A stretch of 14,836 nt of DNA from CAYYMD01 sp964480425 (GTDB lineage: Bacteria; Planctomycetota; Phycisphaerae; SM23-33). The stretch is from positions 1-14,836 of the forward strand of contig CAYZPY010000053.1 in the NCBI GenBank assembly GCA_964480425.1, written 5' to 3'. Position numbers and translations under genes: made by a program. Positions within the stretch are counted from its first letter, which is position 1. Every line of letters starts with the position of its first letter. Positions 8,909-14,836 of the stretch are shown one piece after another. The notes under the pieces are model-generated. The model made no database searches and had not been told where the DNA came from. It was given only the letters and a program-made list of their open reading frames with translations.

Positions 8909-9789
8909 CAGGGCACTCTCTGGTCCTGTTCGTCCATTCGCGACGCCTGGCGGAGGATTTTCTTTTCCTTGCGCGTCAGGGAGTCCATGCCCTCGTTGTG
9001 GATTTTATCCAGTATCCCGTCGACTTTGCGCTGGATTTCCCGCCGCTTCTGGACCTTTTTCTGCCACGTTCCCGGTCTGGACGGGCCTCCTTGGCGCCTG
9101 CGCTTCACGGACACTCGCGGAACGCCCCAGATCCACACCGCCGCCGCGACCGCACCGCCCAGGTGCGCAACGTCGCTCATTGCGGTCTCTACATGTCCGG
9201 CGGCGGCCGCCTGCATAACCATCAGTATCATCCCGCCGAACAACAGGATTGCCGCCAAACGAATCGGCACCGGAAAGAACAACAGGAGAATACGGAAATT
9301 CGGAAACAGAATCGCGGCCGCCAGCACCAGCCCGTACACGCCCCCGGAGGCGCCGATTATAGGCCTGTGGGGCGGCACGCCGCCCAGCGCCCCTATCACA
9401 ACGTAAGCAGTCCCCGCCACTACGCCGCAGGACAGGTAAAACCACAGGAACCGTTTCGAGCCCCACCGTTTCTCCAGCGGCGAGCCGAGAAAATACAAAC
9501 CGATCATGTTCAATAAAATGTGCCACGGGTCCGCGTGGAGGAACTGGCACGTAACGTACTGCCAGACTTGCCAGAAATCCCCCACCGTCACGCCGAACAG
9601 TCCGCTGATAATTCCCGCAGGCCAGCCGACCCTAGGCCGGTCCAGAAATATCTGAACCACGAACACGACCAGGTTAATAATAAGCAGGTACTTGACCGCC
9701 CTTGAGGGCTTGGGCATCCCGAAGGTTATCCCCCCGCCCGTGGGCGGGTTGTAATCCTTCTGCATGTAAGGTCGGTCGTACAGGCCCAT
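8908..9789 (-). CDS. Rhomboid-family intramembrane serine protease with DUF6576-like tail
   Basis: A 293-residue inner-membrane protease that cuts transmembrane segments of substrate proteins. After a short cytoplasmic N-terminus come about six hydrophobic segments between residues 32 and 223. Active-site features are H90 and N94 (HILLN), the nucleophile S148 in GASGG, and the catalytic H209 in HLGG, so it should be active. The soluble C-terminus (about 228-293) is highly charged, and KVDGILDKIHNEGMDSLTRKEKKIL resembles DUF6576, a domain often attached to bacterial rhomboids. Its start overlaps the Nudix stop (TAATG) and its stop overlaps the thrC start (TGATG). Substrates cannot be predicted. 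Confidence 0.93.
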   Translation of the reverse strand: MGLYDRPYMQKDYNPPTGGGITFGMPKPSRAVKYLLIINLVVFVVQIFLDRPRVGWPAGIISGLFGVTVGDFWQVWQYVTCQFLHADPWHILLNMIGLYFLGSPLEKRWGSKRFLWFYLSCGVVAGTAYVVIGALGGVPPHRPIIGASGGVYGLVLAAAILFPNFRILLLFFPVPIRLAAILLFGGMILMVMQAAAAGHVETAMSDVAHLGGAVAAAVWIWGVPRVSVKRRRQGGPSRPGTWQKKVQKRREIQRKVDGILDKIHNEGMDSLTRKEKKILRQASRMDEQDQRVP

Positions 9790-10319
9790 TATTCCTCACC
9801 GCCAAGCCAGTACAGCGCCATGGTCGATATGGTCTTCGAGTCGTGCACCGTGCCGTCGAGTATCATTTCCCGCAGGCGCTTCTGGGAGAGAATCTCTACG
9901 GTAATCTGCTCGTACTGCTCCAGGTTCTGTGGTCCGTCGACCAGGCCCGTGGCCAGGTACGCGTACATGACCTCGTCGTTTGTGCCCGGTCCCATGTAAT
10001 ACTGCCCGAGTTTGCGGATTTCGCCCGCGCGGTATCCGGTCTCCTCGGACAGTTCGCGCTCGGCGCACCGGGCGGGGTCTTCGCCTTCTTCGAGCATCCC
10101 TGCCGGGAGCTCCCAAAGGTTCTCGTCCACCGCAAAACGGTAATTGCGTATCATCACCACCGAACCGTCGTCGAGCACCGGAAGAATCACCACCGCACCG
10201 GGGTAGCGGATAAGCTCCCGCTTGAGGACCTTTCCGTCGGGCGCCTTGAGGCCTACTTCGTGAAACTTGGCTATTTTGCCGTCATAAATCAACCGGTCAT
10301 ATTCGAATCTCTCATCCAT
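9789..10319 (-). CDS. Nudix hydrolase, ADP-ribose pyrophosphatase-like
   Basis: A 176-residue Nudix enzyme hydrolysing a nucleoside diphosphate linked to another moiety, most likely ADP-ribose. The full Nudix box is present at residues 74-96 (G-x5-E-x7-RE-x-x-EE-x-G, with RELSEETGY at its end), preceded by LWELPAG and followed by GQYYMGPGTNDEVMYAYLA, a pattern of the ADPRase (NudF) group. The frame is open for 47 more codons upstream, but that extension overlaps the end of the preceding gene and has no family similarity; MDERFEYDRL at 10319 is the likely start. No ribosome site precedes it. A TTGCTA-N17-TATAAT promoter ends 7 bases before the ATG, which suggests a leaderless message. It is the first gene of a coupled Nudix-rhomboid-thrC unit. 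Confidence 0.92.
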   Translation of the reverse strand: MDERFEYDRLIYDGKIAKFHEVGLKAPDGKVLKRELIRYPGAVVILPVLDDGSVVMIRNYRFAVDENLWELPAGMLEEGEDPARCAERELSEETGYRAGEIRKLGQYYMGPGTNDEVMYAYLATGLVDGPQNLEQYEQITVEILSQKRLREMILDGTVHDSKTISTMALYWLGGEE

Positions 10320-10326
10320 GGAGGCG

Positions 10327-10355
10327 ATTATAGGACAGCTCAAATTGATTAGCAA
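10327..10355 (-). promoter_or_regulatory. Sigma-70-type promoter for the Nudix-rhomboid-thrC unit
   Basis: On the minus strand TTGCTA (10355-10350) and a perfect TATAAT (10332-10327) are 17 bases apart. The predicted start of transcription falls at about the ATG of the Nudix gene (10319). The spacing and box quality are good, but no experiment is available. Confidence 0.55.
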
Positions 10356-10397
10356 CGCGCGCGGATTTATTAGCATACGCAACAAAACGAGCCGCGA

Positions 10398-10417
10398 TGG
10401 TTCGACTGCGCTCACCA
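10398..10417. repeat. Short palindromic element of the GAGCGCAGTCGAA type
   Basis: In the 130-base gap between the MnmE-like and Nudix genes, the minus strand reads TGGTGAGCGCAGTCGAACCA, with TGGT/ACCA ends that pair. Elements close to TGAGCG-AGTCGAA recur between genes of many bacteria as REP-like repeats. That it is repeated in this genome is an inference from that resemblance; only one copy is in the window. Confidence 0.35.
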
Positions 10418-10450
10418 CTTGACGCGAGCGAGCGGGCAAATGTCTGCAAT

Positions 10451-11641
10451 TTACAAACAATTCCCAGCCGTTGCTTCATCCCTTAAAAGGCATTTCAATG
10501 CGGCGTTTTTTTCCGGTTCATCACCCTGGCGCATCGCATCTGCGGCACGTAGCAGCAGGTCTGCCTGGCGGCGCGTGAACGCCATGGCCTCGCCAGGGTC
10601 GAAATCACCCAGCCCGAGCGCCTCCAGCACGCGCCGCTGAAGCGCCTCGATGCCCACCTGCCTGAGCGAAGATACGGGCGTATATTCATCATCCGGCGGG
10701 GGTGATAAATCCGCCTTGGCCCAGACGCGGATAATTTTTCCGACGTCCAGCCAGTCCGGCGCAGGAGCGGCTTTTTCCGCGCTTATCAGCAGCACGAGGT
10801 CGGCGGCCTCGGCGCGGCGTCTGGCGCGTGCGACCGCCTGGGCGTCCACGCCGTCGGCGGCGCGCCACAGTCCGGCGGTGTCGGTCAGCCACAGCGGCAC
10901 GCCGTCGAACACGGCCTGCTCGCGCACCCAGTCGCGGGTGGTGCCCGAGCGGCTGTGCACTATGCTGACCTCCCTTCCGACAAGGACGTTCGCCAGGGAC
11001 GACTTGCCCGCGTTGGGCGGGCCTACAAGGACGACCTCGGGGGGATTGAGCAGTTTTTCCATAACACTCAGACGCCCGGTTGCGTCGATTAAACGCCGCG
11101 CCGCGGCGCCGCCGTCGCAAGCAAGGCGGCTCAATCCGTCAGACCACTGGTTTGTCAGGGCGGATATAACCTTCGCGCTGCGCGCCGAGGGCAGCGCACG
11201 GAGCATTTCGGCGCCGATTGCCGGGTTGTTCCACTGCGGGTGCGCAGGATTAAAGCCGCACGCCGCGGGGTCCAGAGCGCACGGTTGGGCCGGGACGATT
11301 TCCACGCCACAGCCGGAAATAATCTCCATCACTGCGGCGGTGACGGCAGGTCCGCCGTGGATATTTATCTCCGCCCCGTCGCACCACTGGTGAACAATCG
11401 CCTCGTCGAGCACCTTCCCGCCGGAAACTATCCTTCCAAGTTGCAGCCGGGACGGCTCGCCGCCGCTGTGTTTTGCCAGCGGGCGGAATATCTTTTCGAC
11501 GACGCTTCGCGCTTCGGGACCGGCCAGTTCGATAACCGCGATACCGCCGCGACCGGGCGGGGTCTGGTGCATGGCAAGTGTGCGATTCTCCCGGCCGGGG
11601 GAATGATGCCCGCCTGTGGATTGGACCTTCGAATGCGTCAT
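10451..11641 (-). CDS. Divergent MnmE/TrmE-like GTPase
   Basis: MnmE with MnmG modifies U34 of certain tRNAs. This 396-residue relative keeps an N-terminal TrmE-type domain (TPPGRGGIAVIELAGPEA near residue 27, INIHGG at 93-97) and a central G domain: G1 GPPNAGKSS (207-215), G2 SGTTRD (232-237), G3 DTAGLW (254-259). Several hallmarks are changed. G4, normally NKxD, reads AKAD (308-311). The conserved PGEFTxRAFLNGK-type segment of the helical domain is not recognisable. The C-terminal FC-x-GK motif is absent; the protein ends NCL. It is shorter than the usual 450 or so residues. ATG at 11641 overlaps the coaX stop by 4 bases (ATGA), so translation is likely coupled. It could be the organism's working but diverged MnmE, or a paralogue with another role. 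Confidence 0.75.
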   Translation of the reverse strand: MTHSKVQSTGGHHSPGRENRTLAMHQTPPGRGGIAVIELAGPEARSVVEKIFRPLAKHSGGEPSRLQLGRIVSGGKVLDEAIVHQWCDGAEINIHGGPAVTAAVMEIISGCGVEIVPAQPCALDPAACGFNPAHPQWNNPAIGAEMLRALPSARSAKVISALTNQWSDGLSRLACDGGAAARRLIDATGRLSVMEKLLNPPEVVLVGPPNAGKSSLANVLVGREVSIVHSRSGTTRDWVREQAVFDGVPLWLTDTAGLWRAADGVDAQAVARARRRAEAADLVLLISAEKAAPAPDWLDVGKIIRVWAKADLSPPPDDEYTPVSSLRQVGIEALQRRVLEALGLGDFDPGEAMAFTRRQADLLLRAADAMRQGDEPEKNAALKCLLRDEATAGNCL

Positions 11642-12414
11642 CTGTTCAAAAGCGTCTTGTAGTAGGCCAACGCCACGCCCCGCAGCACCAGGTCCGGGAC
11701 AATCGCCTGGACGAAGCCGCTCTTGACCGCCCCGGCGCAGACGAGTTCCGCATCGCCTCCGGTGGCGATGACCTCCATCCACCGGCCCAGTTGCGTTGCG
11801 TATCTTTCGGTCAGTTCACGAAGCGCGCCCATGGCGCCGTACACCACCCCGCCGACGATTGCCTGGCGGGTGTCCTTACCGAAGATCCAGTCCGGTCTGC
11901 CCGGGTGGACCTCCGGAAGCATCGCGGTGTTTGCGTGAAGCGCCTCCAGCGACATTCTCAGACCGGGGAGTATCGCCCCGCCGAGAAATACGCCCTGGTC
12001 GTTTACGCAATCGACGGTGATTGCAGTGCCGAAATCCGCCACCACGCACGCCCTGCCGAGACGATCGTAAGCCGACACGGCGGCACACAGGCGGTCGACG
12101 CCGACTCTTTCGGGCTTGGGCAAATCCGTGGGCATCGGCAGTGGAACGTCGCGCCCGATAAGCAGCACCTTCTGCGACAGCGTCGCATCGGCGGCGGCAT
12201 CGAGGGCCTTGGCGCCGTGCGGATTGACGCTTCCTGCTACAATCTTGCCCGGCGACGGCTCGGCGGACCATAAATCCTTCAGCCAGCCCGGTAGTTCGTC
12301 CAACTGACCGATGCGGAGTGTCTCGCAGCAAGCGACCTCATCGCCCCGCACCACCGCAAGGTGTATCGCGGTGTTGCCCACTTCACACGCCAGTATACAG
12401 GGTATCTTTTCCAT
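11638..12414 (-). CDS. coaX: Type III pantothenate kinase
   Basis: CoaX phosphorylates pantothenate, the first step of coenzyme A synthesis, and is a cytoplasmic ASKHA-fold enzyme. The 258-residue protein has the normal length. It shows the N-terminal phosphate loop (EVGNTAIHLA, residues 11-20), GVDR (105-108), DFGTAITVD (127-135), GGAILPG (145-151) and the adenosine-motif ATGGDA near the C-terminus. The acidic residue of the first loop is Glu (E11) where the family usually has Asp (DxGNT). It follows obgE by 85 bases and overlaps the MnmE-like gene by 4 bases. No convincing ribosome site is seen before ATG 12414. Identity is firm; the Asp-to-Glu change is conservative. Confidence 0.93.
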   Translation of the reverse strand: MEKIPCILACEVGNTAIHLAVVRGDEVACCETLRIGQLDELPGWLKDLWSAEPSPGKIVAGSVNPHGAKALDAAADATLSQKVLLIGRDVPLPMPTDLPKPERVGVDRLCAAVSAYDRLGRACVVADFGTAITVDCVNDQGVFLGGAILPGLRMSLEALHANTAMLPEVHPGRPDWIFGKDTRQAIVGGVVYGAMGALRELTERYATQLGRWMEVIATGGDAELVCAGAVKSGFVQAIVPDLVLRGVALAYYKTLLNR

Positions 12415-12459
12415 GCCGGTAAATCTTAAAACCCAAAACTAAAAGCTTAAACAAAATCT

Positions 12460-12487
12460 CAAACCTGCCCGTCCGGAAGGCGGTTTG
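12460..12487. repeat. Imperfect hairpin between obgE and coaX
   Basis: CAAACCTGCC (12460-12469) pairs with GGCGGTTTG (12479-12487) with one bulged base around a 9-base loop. It is flanked by AATCTCAAA-type words (12455-12463 and 12496-12504 region), a style of intergenic repeat also seen in other bacterial genomes. No T run follows on the minus strand, so I do not call it a terminator; coaX could still be read through from obgE. Confidence 0.4.
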
Positions 12488-12499
12488 AAATCCGCAATC

Positions 12500-13492
12500 T
12501 CAAATCTCATTTTCCTTCAACAACGTCCATATTCGCTCGCGCAGTTCGTCGAGTCCTTTTCCGGTCGCGGCGCTGATGGCGATGACCTCATCGCCGACCT
12601 CACCGCGGAACCGCCGCAGGTTCTCCTCGGCGCCGGTCAGGTCCATCTTGTTGGCTACGATTAATTCCGGCTTGTCCAACAGCACTCCGGAATACCGCTT
12701 CAACTCGCGTCGGATTTCACGGTAATCCGCCACGGGGTCCGTTTGCAGCGGGCAGATGTCCACCACGTGCACCAGCAGCGACGTCCGCTCCACGTGACGC
12801 AGGAACACATCGCCCAGACCCGAACCGGCGTGCGCGCCCTCTATAAGTCCGGGGATGTCGGCCAGGACAAATCTCCTGTAATTCTTCACTTCGACGATGC
12901 CCAGGCAGGGATTGAGGGTGGTGAACGGATAAGCGGCGACCTTCGGTCTGGCCGCCGAAACGTGCGAAAGCAGCGTGCTCTTTCCGGCGTTTGGCTTGCC
13001 GATAAGCCCTGCGTCGGCGATGAGTTTAAGCTCCAGGTGCAATCGGCGGCGCCTGCCCGGTCCGCCCGGTTCGGCGTAATCGGGCGCCTGGTTGGTGGGG
13101 CTTTTGAATTGCGTGTTTCCCCGCCCTCCCTTTCCGCCCTCCGCGACGCGGACGGTGTCGCCCGCCGAGGAGAGGTCCTTTAGAACCACGCCGAGGTCGG
13201 CGTCGTGAATAATGGTACCCGGCGGCACGCGCACGTAAACGTCGCGGCCTTTGTGCCCGTGGCGCTTTTTGCCCATTCCGTGTCCGCCGCGCCCGGCGCG
13301 CCAGTGATGGCGACCCGCCAGGTGCTGGAGCGTATTGTAAGATTCGTCGGCGCAGAGAAACACGCTTCCACCGTCGCCACCGTCGCCACCGTCGGGCCCG
13401 CCGCGGGGAACGTACTTTTCCCGACGGAACGAAACGCATCCGTCGCCGCCGTCGCCGGCAAAGGCCTCTATGTCCACTTCATCCACGAACAC
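12500..13492 (-). CDS. obgE: GTPase Obg (ribosome assembly, stress response)
   Basis: Obg/CgtA is an essential GTPase that acts on the late 50S subunit and links growth to (p)ppGpp. The 330-residue protein has the glycine-rich Obg fold (about 1-158, with GDGGDGCVSFRREKYVPRGG and repeated GGDGG) and a G domain: GKPNAGKS (165-172), DIPGLIEGA (212-220), NKMD (281-284) and SAATGKG (307-313). It ends soon after the G domain, so it lacks the C-terminal OCT or acidic extension of many Obg proteins. The first codon is GTG (13492-13490), supported by AGGTGA six bases upstream and the family start FVDEVDI. It follows rpmA, as in many bacteria, but an intrinsic terminator lies between them. Confidence 0.97.
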   Translation of the reverse strand: MFVDEVDIEAFAGDGGDGCVSFRREKYVPRGGPDGGDGGDGGSVFLCADESYNTLQHLAGRHHWRAGRGGHGMGKKRHGHKGRDVYVRVPPGTIIHDADLGVVLKDLSSAGDTVRVAEGGKGGRGNTQFKSPTNQAPDYAEPGGPGRRRRLHLELKLIADAGLIGKPNAGKSTLLSHVSAARPKVAAYPFTTLNPCLGIVEVKNYRRFVLADIPGLIEGAHAGSGLGDVFLRHVERTSLLVHVVDICPLQTDPVADYREIRRELKRYSGVLLDKPELIVANKMDLTGAEENLRRFRGEVGDEVIAISAATGKGLDELRERIWTLLKENEI

Positions 13493-13545
13493 TGCGATTC
13501 ACCTGAAACCGATAAGCAAACTCCCCGTACGCACCGGAGTATAAC

Positions 13546-13579
13546 AAAAAAGAGGATGGCGTCGATATGCGCCATCCTC
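13546..13579 (-). terminator. Intrinsic terminator after rpmA
   Basis: On the minus strand a perfect 10-base stem (13579-13570 with 13561-13552, GAGGATGGCG/CGCCATCCTC) with an 8-base loop is followed by TTTTTTGTT. It lies 25 bases after the rpmA stop and about 55 bases before obgE. It should end, or attenuate, rpmA transcripts; obgE may depend on partial read-through or on a weak TATACT box at 13538-13543. Confidence 0.85.
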
Positions 13580-13604
13580 CTGTGTAATTCAATCAGAGCG
13601 GCTT

Positions 13605-13838
13605 TCAGACCACGTCGATAAACCTGCCGCGCATGGAAATCGTTCCGTCTTTCTTGGCGAACAGTGTGTCGTCCCTGCCGCGACCCACGTTGGCGCCGGG
13701 CTTGAAAGGCGTTCCGCACTGACGTACGATTATCGCCCCGGCGTTGACGGACTGCCTGCCGTACGCCTTGAATCCGCGGTTCTGGGCGTTCGAGTCGCGC
13801 CCGTTGCGCGTCGAACCTTGTCCTTTCTTGTGTGCCAT
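13605..13838 (-). CDS. rpmA: 50S ribosomal protein L27
   Basis: L27 lies near the peptidyl-transferase centre, its N-terminal tail touching the tRNA ends. The 77-residue product has MAHKKGQGSTRNGRDSNAQN, VNAGAIIVRQ, GTPFKPGANVGRGRDDTLFA and a short C-terminus (MRGRFIDVV), slightly shorter than the usual 84-90 residues. It has no cleavable N-terminal extension of the kind known in Firmicutes. GGAG seven bases before ATG supports the start. The usual upstream partner rplU (L21) is missing: the next gene upstream encodes a secreted protein. It is driven by its own good promoter and ended by a terminator, so it is probably monocistronic, with some read-through into obgE. Confidence 0.96.
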   Translation of the reverse strand: MAHKKGQGSTRNGRDSNAQNRGFKAYGRQSVNAGAIIVRQCGTPFKPGANVGRGRDDTLFAKKDGTISMRGRFIDVV

Positions 13839-13887
13839 TTTTCAGCTCCGAATATATATGCGTTTAATTATGCATTCTGTCGATTTT

Positions 13888-13916
13888 AATTTACCACTTG
13901 TCCGGGCGTTTGTCAA
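13888..13916 (-). promoter_or_regulatory. Sigma-70 promoter for rpmA
   Basis: On the minus strand a perfect TTGACA (13916-13911) is 17 bases from TAAATT (13893-13888). Transcription would begin at about 13881, giving a leader of about 43 bases to the ATG at 13838. Both boxes and their spacing fit a strong ribosomal-protein promoter. Confidence 0.7.
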
Positions 13917-13937
13917 TCGCCCTTACTGCCCGCCTGC

Positions 13938-13968
13938 GGCGATTCTCGCCCCCTTCCGGCGCCAAGGG
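13938..13968. repeat. Two small adjacent hairpins after the 222-residue protein gene
   Basis: GGCGA-TTC-TCGCC (13938-13950) is a perfect five-pair stem with a 3-base loop, directly followed by CCCTT(13951-13955)/AAGGG(13964-13968). They sit between the stop of the upstream minus-strand gene and the rpmA promoter. There is no T run, so any termination role is uncertain. Confidence 0.3.
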
Positions 13969-13998
13969 TCCTCAATGTGGGACGGTCCGGTCGGGTCG

Positions 13999-14667
13999 TT
14001 ATCTCATCACCCATCTTTCCCCCTGTAGTTTTGCGGGCGCACGGACCGCCGCCTTGGGGTCGCCTGCAACGATGTATTCCAGCTGAAGCGTCTTGCTGAC
14101 GATGATTTTTTCCTTCTTGACGGTCTTCTTTTCGCCGGTAAGGGCGTCGACTTCGGTAATCTCAATGGGTTTGGGTAGCGTGACCTCCGCGGTCTCCCCG
14201 CTGAGCCCCCCCACGAAGATGTCTATTCCGCCGGCCTGTCGGTCAAAATCAGACCAGATCGCCACGCCGTCCTTGGCGTTGTCGCGACCCTGGAGAATCT
14301 TGCCCGTCATCGCCGCCATGTCCTTGAGCAGCGGCTCATTGTGGACCTTCTTTATTTTTTCGAAGACGACGGTCGGAACGTTCCTTCCGGCGCGGAGAAC
14401 GTCTCCGGTGTCGGTATAAAGCACAAAATCGGGAACGAACGACTGGTCCTGGCCGGTGTTATTGGTGATGGTGTAACGAACGTACCAGTACAGCTGGGGT
14501 TCGTCCTCGCCCGGCACGTCAACCTGTACGTCGCGCATCGGCTGTACGTCTATGTCCAGTTCCCACGTGATGGGCACCAGCGAAGGTTCGGGCACGGTCA
14601 GGGCGGTTCCCTGAATGATCACGACCGAGATTATCACGGCCGCCAGCGTAATTTTACGGATTCTCAT
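13999..14667 (-). CDS. Secreted protein of unknown function
   Basis: A 222-residue protein with a basic start and a hydrophobic signal segment (MRIRKITLAAVIISVVIIQG, cut near TAL), so it is likely exported to the periplasm. The first mature part (VPEPSLVPITWELDI, then YWYVRYTITNNTGQDQSF and VPDFVLYTDTGDVLRAG, about residues 28-95) reads like a beta-rich domain. A second, lysine-rich stretch near the C-terminus (LTGEKKTVKKEKIIVSKTLQLEY) looks like another beta hairpin. I recognise the general style as a conserved planctomycete protein but can assign no function, and I see no catalytic motif. GGAG eight bases before ATG supports the start. The gene is alone in the minus direction before rpmA, 160 bases away. 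Confidence 0.8.
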   Translation of the reverse strand: MRIRKITLAAVIISVVIIQGTALTVPEPSLVPITWELDIDVQPMRDVQVDVPGEDEPQLYWYVRYTITNNTGQDQSFVPDFVLYTDTGDVLRAGRNVPTVVFEKIKKVHNEPLLKDMAAMTGKILQGRDNAKDGVAIWSDFDRQAGGIDIFVGGLSGETAEVTLPKPIEITEVDALTGEKKTVKKEKIIVSKTLQLEYIVAGDPKAAVRAPAKLQGERWVMR

Positions 14668-14679
14668 GGATTATCTCCG

Positions 14680-14767
14680 AATCTGCGGTGTCTGCGCATA
14701 TACTTTATATTTCGGCCAATTACGTTACAAATCTTTTTCAATAGGCTACCGCAGAATCCCCGCAGAG
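14680..14767. repeat. TCTGCGG words in inverted orientation around a promoter region
   Basis: AATCTGCGGTGTCTGCG (14680-14696) and ACCGCAGAAT-CCCCGCAGAG (14748-14767) hold two TCTGCGG-type words each, in opposite orientation. The closest pairing is TCTGCGGT (14682-14689) with ACCGCAGA (14748-14755), perfect over 8 bases. They enclose the likely promoter of the minus-strand secreted-protein gene. They may be dispersed repeat units or an operator. Just beyond, 14773-14789 is a GC palindrome and GCCCCGC (14773-14779) also pairs with GCGGGGC (14812-14818). No gene is supported in 14668-14836. Confidence 0.45.
14702..14730 (-). promoter_or_regulatory. Weak candidate promoter for the secreted-protein gene
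   Basis: On the minus strand TTGTAA (14730-14725) is 17 bases from TAAAGT (14707-14702), with an overlapping TATAAA. Spacing is right but both boxes are imperfect. Confidence 0.3.
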
Positions 14768-14836
14768 TCAATGCCCCGCCGGGCGGAGCTATTTGCTTTG
14801 TAAGGATTTTTGCGGGGCTGTGGTGGTTGAAGGACA

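Noticed and set aside
10320..10460. N-terminal extension of the Nudix gene
   Set aside because: The added residues have no Nudix similarity, span a promoter and a REP-like element, and overlap the end of the upstream gene.
11642..11782. N-terminal extension of the MnmE-like gene into coaX
   Set aside because: It is an arginine/glycine-rich shadow of the coaX coding region; the ATGA overlap start at 11641 is the natural one.
13370..13400. Tandem repeat of GTCGCCACC units, considered as a minisatellite
   Set aside because: It encodes the conserved GGDGGDGG run of the Obg fold and is explained by protein sequence.
13026..13439. Arginine-rich open frame opposite or out of frame with obgE
   Set aside because: It arises from the GGN-rich Obg domain codons read in another frame; the obgE frame has all GTPase motifs.
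14615..14803. Plus-strand open frame at the right edge (62 codons)
   Set aside because: It runs through the start, promoter and repeats of the minus-strand gene and has no ribosome site or recognisable pattern.

Overview
The window is GC-rich, gene-dense chromosomal DNA with housekeeping genes of a Gram-negative-type bacterium. The best guess is Planctomycetota or a relative in the PVC group. This rests on a secreted tandem 3-keto-disaccharide hydrolase (DUF1080) protein, a secreted 222-residue protein of a type I associate with planctomycetes, a CoaX-type pantothenate kinase, and short intergenic repeats of the AATCCGTGTAATC and TCTGCGG kind. It is an inference; no rRNA or other direct marker is present.

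Left part (1-3700). The 3' two-thirds of dprA (DNA uptake and recombination) runs off the left edge. It is followed by a secreted two-domain DUF1080 protein. Convergent to these, on the minus strand, is rpmI-rplT-pheS (L35, L20, PheRS alpha). The usual flanks infC and pheT are absent. A repeat-bearing 110-base gap separates the convergent genes.

Middle (3700-7500). A divergent intergenic region holds a strong hairpin in the rpmI leader. It leads into clpB, a complete disaggregase with both Walker A/B pairs intact. After clpB comes a repeat-rich gap and a small, AT-richer two-gene unit: a 65-residue basic protein and a minimal nucleotidyltransferase. It looks like a toxin-antitoxin module of the MNT/AbiEii type. 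It has an extended -10 promoter placed for leaderless transcription and a perfect palindrome just upstream.

Right part (7500-13850, all minus strand). Read in transcription order: rpmA (L27) with a clear promoter and an intrinsic terminator; obgE (ribosome-assembly GTPase); coaX (pantothenate kinase); a divergent, shortened MnmE-like GTPase overlapping coaX by 4 bases; then, from a new leaderless-looking promoter, a Nudix (ADP-ribose pyrophosphatase-like) gene, a rhomboid protease with a C-terminal DUF6576-like tail, and thrC (threonine synthase). The last three are linked by 1-base stop/start overlaps, so they are probably translationally coupled.

Right edge (13999-14836). A secreted protein of unknown function and its upstream region, which carries TCTGCGG repeats in inverted orientation.

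Most worth a second look: the degenerate MnmE-like GTPase (altered G4 motif, missing central and C-terminal signatures), the candidate nucleotidyltransferase toxin-antitoxin unit, and the recurring placement of TATAAT boxes 6-7 bases before start codons. I saw no CRISPR array, tRNA, rRNA, insertion sequence or prophage.
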